The notes under the pieces were generated by a model. That model was not told where the DNA came from. It searched no databases and saw only the letters and a list, made by a program, of their open reading frames with translations. Shown here one piece after another: positions 21,167-31,936 of a stretch of DNA of 64,000 bases (position 1 is the first letter of the stretch; the number at the start of each line of letters is the position of its first letter). This DNA comes from Ilyonectria destructans (lineage: Eukaryota; Ascomycota; Sordariomycetes; Hypocreales; Nectriaceae): positions 2,852,001-2,916,000 of the forward strand of contig JAHEWK010000005.1 of NCBI GenBank assembly GCA_020740775.1, read 5' to 3'. Position numbers and translations under genes: made by a program.

Positions 21167-21382
21167 TGTGAAAGGCCTCTAGTGAGTTGATTCAACTAAC
21201 TAGTCCCTATGCTGTTTACTTTCAAGATGAAGAAAGGAAAGAATCTAAATACAAACTGGGTGCGTGAAGACGCGTTATATCTTCTTTAATATAGAAGATT
21301 CGAGAATCAACTCGATGGCGCTGTGGAGAAGAATTCGGGCTTGGCGGCAGAGCCGCCAGCCAAGTGGGCCTGACCCGTTACA
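21167..21382 (-). repeat. 5' LTR of the retrotransposon (216 bp)
   Basis: Same sequence as 15768-15983 by inspection. It is followed on the plus strand by the right AAGAC duplication. In the element direction it holds the promoter and the inferred RNA start. Confidence 0.95.
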
Positions 21383-21387
21383 AAGAC
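21383..21387. repeat. Target-site duplication, right copy (AAGAC)
   Basis: Matches 15763-15767. Removing the element plus one copy leaves the HET reading frame continuous. Confidence 0.9.
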
Positions 21388-22671
21388 TACGATGTCTGCC
21401 CCAACAAGAACGACCCTCTCTTCTTAGACCAGATGAAACGCGTGTGGTCTGATGAGATTTCGAAACACAAGTCAGCTCACGAACTGGAGGCTCGAGCGAA
21501 GATTGGCAAAAACATTGTGCCATGGGCCTTGGGGCCGCTTCAGAAGATGGGCAACGGGAAGTCCTCAGTGTTCGGGTTATCTTTCAGTGTTCTTTCAAAA
21601 CGCAGGTGCCAGAGCAACCGCGATTTCCTACACGCCTTGATCGGCTTGGTCGAGCCGACTTATGACCGAGCCCTTGGACATGACTTTGACCGCGAGTACC
21701 TGCGTATCGCGAGACTTTGCATTGCTGGCGGCGATTACAGCCCTTTGCTAATGACACCTCGTCTCGAAGACATTCAGAAGGGGCGGGATATGAACCAAGG
21801 CTTCTCTAACGTGAAGAGTTGGCCCCTTGGTCCAGAAAGAAAACCACCGAAGTTTCATCCCGATTTTTCATTCGAGAATGGCGACTGGGAAAACGGTGAC
21901 CCGATCCTCACGTTGGAAAGGCTCGGTGTAGCCTCCGAACTTCACCAGCAGCCCAACATGGACCTCATGCACCGGTTTGCCGACGACGCGTCCTTTGTCC
22001 TCCGGTCCACTGGACCAGATCTTGATTCTTTCGTCAAGGCACTTGGAACCCGACTGTATAATGAAGACTTTGAATTTATCAAGCAGAACCTAGCTGTTGG
22101 TACCCGCAGCAACAGATTGGCAGACATCCTTCAGAAAAGGGTCAATAAAATGGAGGATAATTGGCCACTGGAAGGGGGAGACGGGGCTCAGTGGGTTGCA
22201 GAAGCAATGACGCTTTCTCTCACAAACCCAAAGGGCGAGCCGGGGACATCTATAAGCAAAATCGCAGCGAGCGGTGCACATGGAGGCACTATCCACCTCG
22301 GACACGCTGGACGCAATTGTCTAGTCTCGGCACCCTGTACGGTATGCCACCTGCCATATGTGTTTCGGGCAGGACTATTCAAGCCGCCCAGGCATGTCAG
22401 AGGGGCTGTTGCTTACCGGATCCGAGGTCTCAAGTATGAGTTCTCTCGTAAGAACGGAGTGGGAATTCTTGTGAAAGATGGTCATATTGTCGGTCGAATG
22501 GCATGGGCTACTCCATCATGTGCGTGTTTGGAGCTTAAGAAGGTCAAAATTAAGATGCCAGCCTTGCCTTATCCAAGCCCGAGGCCTGATGACCTCTAGG
22601 TAGTACAGTGGGAAGCATAAAATCCTGTTCCAAAATGTATTGTATTGCTCGCTTAAGAAAATGAAGAATGT

Positions 22672-22835
22672 GTTTTATTATTTTACATATACTAAGCTTT
22701 ATGTATATACTTTAGGGTCTAGCTTGAAGATCTTTTTACTCACCTTAACCTTAACCTTAAGATGGCAATACATCATACCCTAATGCAAATTGGCGGTACA
22801 TACCAAGTACAAAACTTTGGATCATGACTTTGTGC
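22672..22835 (+). repeat. Dispersed repeat with interstitial telomere-like tract, copy 1
   Basis: About 165 bp that aligns over its length with 39927-40090 (roughly 80 per cent by eye). Shared landmarks are TTTTATTATTTTA, ACTTTAGGG, CTAGCTT..AAGATCT, a CCTTAACCTTAACCTTAAG tract, GATGGCAATA and ACTTTGGATCA.GACTTTGTGC. It lies just after the HET stop codon. It could be a short non-autonomous element or a subtelomere-derived repeat. Confidence 0.7.
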
Positions 22836-23012
22836 ATCCCACTGTACTGGGCCGTGCCGAGAAGGCTGTCTCAGACATGAGCCTCTAAGGGATTCAATGC
22901 AAATACTTGGGAGGAATTTGAGTATGTATTTAGAGCACTACCAAATGGTTGAGTGTCTGCCCTCACCACGCATGCTAAAAGCTGAATCTATATACACGCC
23001 AAGGCTGTTTCT

Positions 23013-25161
23013 TTACTTAGCAACCTTGGCATCTTCCAAAATCATGTGGGCCCCCTTCTCCGCAATAGCGTATATCGTAGCTTGGATGTGCGCACTGATC
23101 TGAAGCGGCATGACACTGGCGTCGATGACTCTTAGCCCCCGAACCCCGTACACGCGCAGCCGCTCATCGACCACGCCGCCCTTGATTCCAGCGCGCCCAC
23201 CCATGCCGCAAGTGCCTACCGGGTGCCAATCGGTGATGGTGTTCTGCACGATCCACTCGCTGAGGCCATCTTCACTGTCGATCGTGGCCGCAGACGGCGA
23301 CGCTGGTGCGAGGATGATGCCAGACAGCGGCTCTGTCTTGACAATCTTGTGTAGAAAGCGAGCGCACTCCTTCATCACGTCCGCATCGAGGGCGCCGTGT
23401 GCGCCGCCATAGTATTGCGGGTCGATGACGGGAGGATCCTCTGCCGTGGTGGGGTGGTCCTTGGCGGGAGAGATGTGGATCGAGCCAACAGAAAAGGGGT
23501 ACTGGAGGATCTGCAGCATGGTTCCGTACTTCTTGCCGTCCTCGCCTTTGAAGTAGTTGCTCCAGTTGCCGAGATCGAAGATGTACTCAATCTGGCCGAG
23601 CTTGGCATGGCCGTCGAGTCGCTGCTTCAGAATCGCCTTCTTCTCTGCATCGAAAGCAGTCAATCCATCCGCCTTGGCGTAGAGGCCAGCAAGAGACTCA
23701 TCAGGTACGATGTGGGCGAGGGGCACGTAGCAGAGAGACACGGGGAGAATCGTTAGGGGACCGGTCCCGTCCCGATCGTACTGCTCCCGAGCCGCGACTG
23801 CGAGTGTCTCGTCCTTCAGCACGTCATCCTTGTTAGCGAGAAGAGGGTCGACCTCGAAGATGGTAGCCAGCACTATATCAGCCAGGTCAGTATAGCCTTA
23901 TGTGGAGACGGAACATGATCCGGGTTGGTGCTTACTCAAGTGGTCCTGCAGATTCTCTCCGACTGTCGGGCTGTCCACCTTGAGGGACACATTAGCTTGA
24001 GCTAGCACCTTGGGGTTTCCTATGCCCGAAAGCTCCAAGATCTGCGGTGACTTGATGCTCCCGGCCGAGAGAATAACCTCGCGGGACACGGAAACCACGT
24101 GTTCTCTGCCCTGGCACGCAAATCGGACCCCGGTGGCAACACACTCGCCATCGACATCCTGGATGACAATCTCATTTACCGTCGCGCGAGTGAGGATGTG
24201 CAGGTTAGCCGGCGCAGCTGCGCAGTAGTCGGTGGCGAAGGATCGGCGGGCGGATCGCGGGTCTACCGCGTTGACAGTTGTCCAAACGCCGACGTTTGAG
24301 CCTCCGACGTGGGATGAGTTGGTCTCAACGCCCAGGGCATTGAGCGTGCTGTGCCAGAGGCGATGTGAGGGTGAGTAGTCGGTGGGATACGAGACTTGGA
24401 TGGGGCCTGAAGTTCCAAACGTGTCTGCGTCATGAGATACGTCGTATTGTTCCTGCACACTCTTACTGGGTGGGTGGAATGTCTCGGATTTTTTGAAAAA
24501 AGGCCTGCCCCCAATCAGTCAACCAAGGCTATCCTGATACAGCAATTTTGCCTGGCAAACTCGGAAAAATCACTCACAAGAGCTCGTCCCAACCCCATCC
24601 GGCATTCCCCAATGCTTCCCATGCATCGTAGTCATCCTTACTAGCGCGATTCCAGGCCATATAGTTCAGAGCGCTGGTGCCTCCGAGAACCTTTCCGCGA
24701 GGCCAGGGTAGCCTTCGCCCCCCAAGACCCTGCTGCGGTACTGTCTCGAGATGCCAATCAAGGCGGCCGCCCAATGACCGCCCGTAGTGGCCGGGGATTT
24801 GGATATCCTCGTCATCTTCCGCGACGCCTCCCGCCTCGAGCACGCCGATGGTGTAGGAGGAATTGGCCTCGGCTAGACGAGAGGCGACGACCAGGCCGGC
24901 TGTCCCCCCACCGACGACAAGGAAGTCGAACTTGCGGGAACTGAAGTCGTCCGCGTTGACGGTTGTTGTTTCGCCCTTCATGGTGATGGTGAAACCTGAG
25001 GCTGTGTATTCCTGTGTTTTGACCTGCTCGGGATTTCCCAGAAACTTATACGCCACGGGAGAGCGGCAGTACGAGAACTCTTCTGCCTCTTACGATAATA
25101 AATGAGAAGTCTACTGCCTCGACCGCATAACTCGGGACGGAAAGCGTACCTGTTCAATCAT
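23013..25161 (-). CDS. GMC family FAD-dependent oxidoreductase
   Basis: Four exons (25161-25150, 25077-24578, 24504-23936, 23872-23013) give 646 residues. The 12-bp first exon is the least certain part: without it the frame has no ATG near the N-terminus. Motifs: FAD-binding LVVGGGTAGLVVASRLAE (around residues 57-74); GMC signature 1 in PWPRGKVLGGTSALNYMAWN; signature 2 GSIKSPQILELSGIG; active-site DWHPVGTCGMG; and near the C-terminus the second catalytic His in LQISAHIQATIYAIAEKG. Length and motif order match aryl-alcohol/choline/glucose oxidase-like enzymes, which oxidise alcohols with FAD. No secretion signal is evident, so it is probably intracellular. The substrate is unknown. Confidence 0.9.
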
Positions 25162-25164
25162 AGC

Positions 25165-26866
25165 GCCAGTGCTGCGGCAAGGGAACGAGTGGATGTCGTC
25201 GGAGGATGACGGATTGCTAATAAGCAGTGCCTCATCTACGCATGCATGCAGTCGGGCTCCGCGGCGCTGCTGGTAACTAGCCTGCACTGCACGCACGCAA
25301 TAGACGCGAATGGCCCCCGGCCTGGTCGAGTCGCTGCCAGGGACGTTCGGAGACGACGGATGGGATGGCACGTTTGGCTCTGGCTATGTACGATGCTTAG
25401 CCGGGAGCTGTTACCGAGCTCTGTTATCTGTCGAGACGAGGGGTAGCCAGCAGATAAAAGTCTGACAAGTCATGCTAAGATGAGGGGGAGGGGAGCGAGA
25501 AGGATTGATCCTACCTGGTCAGTCATCTCGGCTGCTCCCAGTCGCACCCAGTCGCATCCAGTCGCACCACGTCAATACGTAAAAAAGCAAATCAACGCCC
25601 AAGTACAGGGGACCAACCCAGGAAGCAGAAGCACCAGGGGCACTAGCGCAGCGACGGCTCTCCATAGTCCCGAATCGTCAAGACTCGAGACGTGGAGGCG
25701 TTGACGAGGGCGTCGAGGGCGTCGAGGGCGTCGTGGCGTCGTACCCTTGCATTCACCAAATCCAAGAATCCAACCAGGCGGGAATACAAGGGGTCTTGGG
25801 GTCGTATTGGAAACTTAGGTCGCGATTCTTTGCTTTTTCTAACCGTCTTAGTCGTTCGCGTTTTTCTTTTCCTGGTCTCACGCAATGCCCAAAGAAGGAA
25901 TTGTTCCGAATAAACTCGCACCCGCAGGTCCGAATCTTCATTGATGGAATGGTTTGGGGGTGTTCTAGACTGGCAGTGGGGGCGTCATACGGTTTACGAC
26001 CCCTGAAGGTTTAGCTAGCGTCTGCTGAACGACGGCCATGGGGGGGAAGATGATAGGCATCCCTCAAAGTGCATCTTTCGATCGGAAAGCAGCCAAGGAT
26101 TGGGATAAAAAGAAGAAGGCGAGAAAGAAAAAACCAGGCACGAGCTTCAGATATAAGGCTGCGCTGGAGAGGGCGCACGTTTCCATACGTGTTCTTGGAG
26201 GCTCGTGATGACGACTTCATGCTGGTGGACGCATCTCAAGGTTCCGGGAGAAGACGCTAAACAAACTTGAGTGCCGAAGTTGAGCTAGGGGTACGTAGCG
26301 CTCTATCAATTCTGCTCCATCTCAGCTCCATTCTACTCCATTCTGCTCCAGTCTGCTCCATTTCTGCTCCATTTCTACCCATCGCACGATCGCGGGGACC
26401 TAACATTTGCACCAGACCGCGGGGAACATGGGCCGGAAACGGCCCGTTCAACCGCAGTCTCCGGCGGAGCCAATGTAACTGTACTTCGTAACTGTACTTT
26501 GGATCCAGCGTTAGTCCAGATCCGGCATGACTAGGGTCCCTGGTCGCCCGTCTTGGTCGCTGCAGGGCCGAAGTCAAAGGACGGAGCAAATGGTGCTCAC
26601 TGCCGGACATCTTGCACAGGTGGGTGGATGGGTGGCTGAATATCGAGCATGGTATCATAACGCGTGGGATACTGCCCGACGCGCATAAACGGTTCGTTTG
26701 CAATGTGCCCCTGGCGGCATCCTCTCCCGCTTATCGATGGGCGCTCATTCCAGCCATTAAGCTTCCGTCAAAAAGAAAGGGGCGTTGCTTCTGTTTGAAA
26801 TTCATTTCCCTTTTCTTGCGATCGTCCGCTGAATCGAGTCATGGCTGGTTCACCCATCCTGTCAAC
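25165..26866. other. Intergenic spacer with short simple arrays
   Basis: No gene is supported. It holds CCAGTCGCA-like units near 25535-25570, GGGCGTCGA units near 25705-25740, and a degenerate TCTGCTCCAT array at about 26310-26380. The 3' end presumably includes the promoter of the rhodopsin-like gene. Confidence 0.4.
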
Positions 26867-28278
26867 ATGGAATTAGTAGACTCGCTGAAGATTGTGTCTT
26901 GGATCCTGTGGGTGTTGGGCGTCGTCGTCGTCGCGTGTCGGCTGTGAGTACCATACGAAAATCCCATCCGCGCGGATGGCATTCATCAATCGCTAACGAC
27001 CAACGTGCAGGATCGCGAGGCGCATGAAGCTCGGCAAATGGGGCCGCCTCATGGTTGAAGACTATCTCATGGTCTTTGCTCTCGTGCGTGCCCAACCAAC
27101 AACTCTCTGCGTCCAGCTGGCGATACTAACCCGCTCCGTCCGCAGGTCAACTTCACCGGCGTCGTCGTCAGCATCAACGAGGTCGCCAAGAATGGCAGCA
27201 ACTACATGCCCGAGGCCGTGGCCAAGGCCCTCGATGCCAAGGGAAGGGCCCAGGCCGTCTTCGGGAGCAAGATGACCTTTGTTCTCGAGATCTTCACCCT
27301 CACAGCAACCTGGACAGTCAAGGCATGTCTGTTGCTGCTGTACGGTCGACTGACAGAAGGCACGTCGACACGACAGGGCTGGGCCGTCAAGATCGTTGCC
27401 GGCTACTGCCTCATGACCTACCTTCTCGTCACCTTCATGTTTGTCTTTTTCTGGTGCAGTCCCAATACGTACGAGTATTGGGAGGTCCCTGTCAGAATAT
27501 GTAAGTCATCTCATGCGGGCGTTTTTGTGGCTGCTAACTGGCGTAAGCCCAATGTGCCAGTTACTATAACCACATGATATTCGCCACGGCGTGCAACATT
27601 TCATCGGATCTCATGTTGCTCTGCATTCCGATCCCGATCATGATCAAGATCCGTCTGCCGATGAAGAGGTTTGTCAAACTCAAATGCCTAAGCCAACAAC
27701 AACTGACAATTGCAGGAAAATCGGCCTTTGCTGCGTCTTTGGTCTGGGCATTTTCAACGTAAGATATGTGTGCCGCCGTACAGGTCACGCTCGCTAACAG
27801 TCTACAGATTCTTGCCGCAGTCCTGAACCGATACTACAACTTCAGCAACCCCAACTCATACGTCTTCCTCTACTGGTACGTCACCGAGGTCGGCGTGGCC
27901 ATTTACGTCGGTAACCTGCCGCTCTGCTGGCCCGTCATCCGCCTCGCACTCGGCTCCAAGGGCGATTCATCAAACCCGTCATCATATCCGAACCCATCAT
28001 ACCCGGAAAATTCGGCCCGTCGCAAGACCCAGAGCCGCAACCCGCTCACGAGTAAGGCATCCATATGGGCCAAGCTGGAAGACGAAGATGGCACGCGGAC
28101 TGACCGGTCCCGCGACCAAGGCAGCGAAATTGAGCTCGTGGGCGGCCAAAGAGTACCGGATTTGGTGAAACAGCCATATCAGAACGAGGCGGAGGTTAGC
28201 AGTGATCCCAAGCCACATCGGCACAAGCCGAGCGACCACATCACGGTAGTCACGAAGGTGGATGTAACAACGACGTGA
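26867..28278 (+). CDS. Rhodopsin-like seven-helix integral membrane protein (Pth11-related type)
   Basis: Six exons (26867-26943, 27011-27083, 27146-27500, 27548-27668, 27716-27758, 27808-28278) join to 379 residues with short canonical introns. Family landmarks are WGRLMVEDYLMVFAL, FTLTATWTVKACLLLLYGRL, VAGYCLMTYLLVTF, YYNHMIFATACNISSDLMLL followed by CIPIPIMIKIRLPMKRK, and FGLGIFNILAAVLNRYYNFS. These are typical of the fungal rhodopsin-domain family of plasma-membrane proteins, some of which act as receptors (Pth11-like). No CFEM domain precedes the helices. The C-terminal 110 residues are hydrophilic and Ser/Pro-rich. The ligand is unknown. Confidence 0.9.
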
Positions 28279-28449
28279 ATGTGAAAATGCCCTCACTAGC
28301 GTGGGGCCGGATCAAAGGGAAAAAATGGTGGCAATTGGCTACTTGGACGATGGACGTGCGATATGTAAATTCAACTAGAGTCTGATTAGCGTAATTTAAC
28401 GAGTCGAGATAAAAGGAGAGTTCGAGGCTACTCGTTCTGGTGCGAATAA

Positions 28450-28632
28450 TCCAGTGACATATCTTGGCTACATATCTTGGCTCCGGCATTCATATCTCTT
28501 GGCCCTCGCACATCTCTTGGCTCCCGCGAATTCTTGGCTATTCGGCACATTTATGTCTTGGCTCCCGCGCATTTCGGTGCTCCGCTCATCTCTTGGCCTC
28601 TTGGCTCCCGCATTATCTCTTCGCCCCCGCTG
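28450..28632 (+). repeat. Degenerate tandem array of ATCTCTTGGCTCCCGC-like units
   Basis: About ten imperfect units built around TCTTGGCTCC, spaced 14-25 bp, lie about 170 bp after the stop codon of the rhodopsin-like gene. It is non-coding by appearance. The array could be a minisatellite. Confidence 0.7.
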
Positions 28633-28639
28633 GAGCCGC

Positions 28640-29264
28640 CAGGTGCGCCAGGATAAAGAATGACTTTCCTTGAAACGGACATAGCGCGGCCGGGGGGAGC
28701 AACTCTCGTTTACCCTAGTAGTTTACCGTAGTGCTCCGTGCTAGTTGCATCGGCATCCTGCAGCTAGTGGCCAAGTGGCGTGGCAAGGGTCCAGAGCATC
28801 GAACGCCAACCACCAGCGCAGCAGAGTCGCAGAGTGAGAAAAGAGGCATGGGGGAAAAATTGCGCATAAGCTCCGTTAATCCCTGATGCTGCGAGAGGGG
28901 GCGGCGCTAGGACTGAAACTGTCAGAGCCATCTCCGGGCGTCTCGCGGCGTCGCATGCGAACAACGGCGAAGGACCAGGGCGTTCCCTGGAGGTCTCAGC
29001 CACTGCTGCAGCACTTGTTAAACAAAACTCTAGTATATTCCCTTCCCTCGTGCGCTGTAACCTGGCTCTCCCAATTCAGCTCCTACGTTTTCTTCTTTTG
29101 ACCGGACCTCTCCTGCTTCTCTCGGCTAGGTCTGTTGTGTGATGCTGCACTGCGCGCCGTAGCCGCCACACCACCCGCACGTCCGTCCACGCGTCTTATC
29201 CATCTATCTTCCTTCATTTATCTGTCCTATATTATCACTATATTCTTATCCTGGAGTCGACAGG
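28640..29264. other. Upstream region of the permease gene
   Basis: No gene is supported. The last 150 bases are rich in pyrimidine runs (CATCTATCTTCC), as in fungal 5' leaders. Confidence 0.35.
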
Positions 29265-30907
29265 ATGGCGTCGCCAACTAATGATGTTGAGATGGTGGCC
29301 GAGAAGGGCGCCACCGTGAGCTCCGCGCCCTCAGCCGAGGACAACACGAGCAGGCTTGAGTCAGATGCGCCCGCACCCTTCCTCAAGTCGCTCAACAACC
29401 GCATCGAGGGTCTCGCCGGCCTCGAGGCGCGAGGCATCGAGCGCGTCCCTCCCGATGAGCGCCAGCCGGCCTCGCACGCTGCCGACCTCCAGGTCGCCGT
29501 GCTGTGGTTCAGCGCCAACTTGTCTCTCAACAACCTCGCCACTGGCCTCTTTGGCCCCATGGTCTTCGGCCTGGGCTTCTTGGACAGTGCTCTCCTGGCT
29601 GTGTTTGGAACTATCCTTGGCGCATGCTCGACTGCATACATGGCCACATGGGGCCCGCAGAGTGGAAACCGAACCATGGTGAGTAAATCCTCTCGACCTT
29701 AGATGCGACCATGACTGACTCGGATGCTGCAGGTTGTCTTGCGTTACTTCATGGGGTACTGGCCGGCCAAGCTGCCGACTCTCCTGAACGTTGTTCTCAT
29801 GGTCGGCTACACTACGATTGATTGTATCATCGGTGGTCAAGTCCTCTCTGCCGTGAGCGGCGGTAGCATGACTATCCTAGTCGGTGTTATTGTCGTTGCT
29901 ATCGTGACATTGTTCATCGCTGTCTTTGGCATGGCAATCTTCCACAAATATGAACGGTATGCTTCCATGCTTCGCTGCATGAGTAATATCAAACTGACAT
30001 GTGTCCCAGATACGCTTGGATCCCGCAGGTCATCGCCCTCTCAGTCCTCATCGGCGTCGCTGGCCAATACTTCGACGCTTCCGCTCAGCCCACCGTGACC
30101 GGCTCTACACTCGCTGCCAACCGCCTTTCCTTTTTCACCCTGTGCTTCTACGTGCCCAACTCCTGGGCTGCTGCCGCGTCTGACTTCTACGTCTACTACC
30201 CAGAGCGCACCTCGCGGGTCAAGATCTTCCTGCTCACCGTCACCGGCCTGACAGTGTCTTTCAACCTCGTCTACCTCATTGCCATCGGCCTCGCCACCGG
30301 TCTCGTCAACAACCAAGCCTGGTCCGACGCCAATGCCATCAGCACCGGCGCCCTCATTGTTGCCGCCTTCGAACCCCTCCATGGCTTCGGACGTTTCTGC
30401 TCCGTCATTGTCGCCCTCGGTGTCATCGCTAACAGCACTCCGTCAATCTACTCGGGCGCCCTGGGATGCCAGGTCCTCGGCCGCTACGGAAAGGCCATTC
30501 CCCGGTGGACCTGGTCCTGTGTCCTGACTGTGATTGCCCTGGTCCTCGCTATGGCTGGTCGTGAGCACCTGCTCGTCATCTTCCAGAACTTTGTTGCCCT
30601 CATGGGTTACTGGGTCATGCTCATGATCTGCATTGTCGGAATGGAGCACTGGTTCTTCCGCGGCCGCCAGGGCTTTGACTGGGCTGCATGGGAGGACAAG
30701 TCGTATCTCCCGGTTGGATGGGCTGCCCTTGCAAGTTTCATTATTGGCTGGGTTGGTGCTATTCTCGGTATGTCCCAGGTCTGGTACATCGGCCCTATCT
30801 CTGTGGCCGCCTCCGCGGCAGATCTCGGTATGTGGCTGGGCTGCGGATTTGCCATTGTGGTATTCCCGCCTCTGAGATATCTCGAGATGAAGATTTACAA
30901 GCGTTGA
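29265..30907 (+). CDS. NCS1-family purine-cytosine permease (Fcy2-like)
   Basis: Three exons (29265-29678, 29733-29956, 30010-30907) give 511 residues. After a hydrophilic N-terminus comes the family block GIERVPPDERQPA, then hydrophobic helices including LQVAVLWFSANLSLNNLATG, FGTILGACSTAYMATWGPQ, the SGNRTMVVLRYFMGYWPAKL block, and FYVPNSWAAAASDFYVYYPE. About twelve membrane segments fit. Fcy2-type proteins are proton symporters for cytosine, adenine, guanine and hypoxanthine at the plasma membrane. The preference of this one cannot be read from sequence. The gene looks intact with strong codon bias toward C-ending codons, suggesting good expression. Confidence 0.92.
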
Positions 30908-31936
30908 AAATGCCCAACACTATAATAAGATAGATGCTGTATATATTACCGAGTCTTTTATAGACGCCTCCAAGAATGCTTCCTTAGCTACCATTAACAC
31001 GATATTCTCTAGATGAGACCTGTATCATTATTCAAAGATCTGAGGCTCCAATAGTTGTACCATTCCCGAGCCTTGGCAACTTGGTTCTTGATTCCTAGCT
31101 GGCGGCTCATGTCGCTGGCTATCGAGCGACGTTCGAAGCTGATATATGCATTGTGCGGCCGTGATACACCACGTTCGAGCAAGGTAGCATGCATGAGTAT
31201 ACCAATACAGAACCCCATCCGTCCCCGAGCAGTGGGAGCAGCTACACTAAATTTAAGGATTTCAAGACAAGCTTGACTCGGTTCTATGGTGCTTGCGGTC
31301 TTGTCGCAGGACCTATGCGGTTCTACTAAGGTGTAATTACTACGTACGTGGGTTTGGGGTATGAGAGCATTTAGTTAGGTGTCTAAAAACCCCAGCCAGC
31401 CCTCCGGCCAACCAGTAGCAGGGTGCATTTCGCATCTTTCGAGAGACCCGCGCAGTCGGCGTAGTCCCTAAACAGTCCTGGTGAACTAGAATAAGGCCAA
31501 AGTGCTATGTGTACCGTACTACTACAATTTAGTGGTGGTTCCGCCATTTTGCATGGTGCAATAGCAAAACTCCGCCCAGTCCCTCGGGCTACCCTGCACC
31601 ATGAGGCAGAGATGGGCGCCGACAAACATATTAGAATTTGGCCTCCCACCTCGGTATCTACGCAGTAATCTAGACTCTTCTCTGTCTATCCAGGAAGAAG
31701 TCTTATCACATCCTCAGCTCTCAGTTGTTGTGTCATCACAGCGCCTGCATTGATTGGTTGATGCCTCACAAAGGCGTCTTATTGGTGGCCTCGTTTCTCC
31801 TGCAGCATCTAGGAGGCAACCAGTCGCCTTTTTGTTGCCTGCCACATTTTTCTTCAAATCTTCCCCCGCTTCTCTACCGCGTGTTTATCATCCCTTCGAT
31901 AAGGGGGAACGTGGATGCCATTGTTCTGTCTAGAAT
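30908..31936. other. Intergenic spacer before the NLR gene
   Basis: No gene is supported on either strand; the short ORFs have no recognisable family. It likely includes the 3' end of the permease and the promoter of the NLR. Confidence 0.35.

Larger units (their letters stand above)
15768..21382 (-). mobile_element. Ty3/gypsy chromovirus-type LTR retrotransposon, complete, 5615 bp
   Basis: Transcribed on the minus strand. The order from its 5' end is LTR (21382-21167), primer-binding site, leader with tandem repeats, gag, protease, reverse transcriptase, RNase H, integrase, chromodomain, polypurine tract and LTR (15983-15768). Flanking AAGAC duplications and LTRs with no difference that I can see indicate a recent insertion. 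The integrase-after-RNase H order and the terminal chromodomain place it with chromoviruses (Tf1/sushi, MAGGY and Skippy relatives). Two in-frame TAG codons interrupt the otherwise open frame, one between gag and pol and one inside integrase. The element lies antisense to the HET gene it splits. Confidence 0.95.
15090..22599 (+). pseudogene. HET-domain (heterokaryon incompatibility) gene split by a retrotransposon
   Basis: Two coding parts, 15090-15767 and 21388-22599, lie on either side of a Ty3/gypsy insertion. The 5' part has the HET pattern YSAISHVWD (from residue 82), IWHDYISVPQWS, and CNIKWFSRVWTAMEFVRS. The 3' part is a 403-residue C-terminal region that I cannot assign. The insertion falls on a codon boundary and both parts stay in the same frame without other stops, so the uninterrupted gene would have encoded about 629 residues. 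HET proteins trigger programmed cell death after non-self recognition in hyphal fusion. As it stands, the plus-strand frame continues only 8 codons into the LTR before TGA, giving a truncated HET domain. The ATG at 15090 is preferred over an in-frame TTG six bases upstream. Confidence 0.88.
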
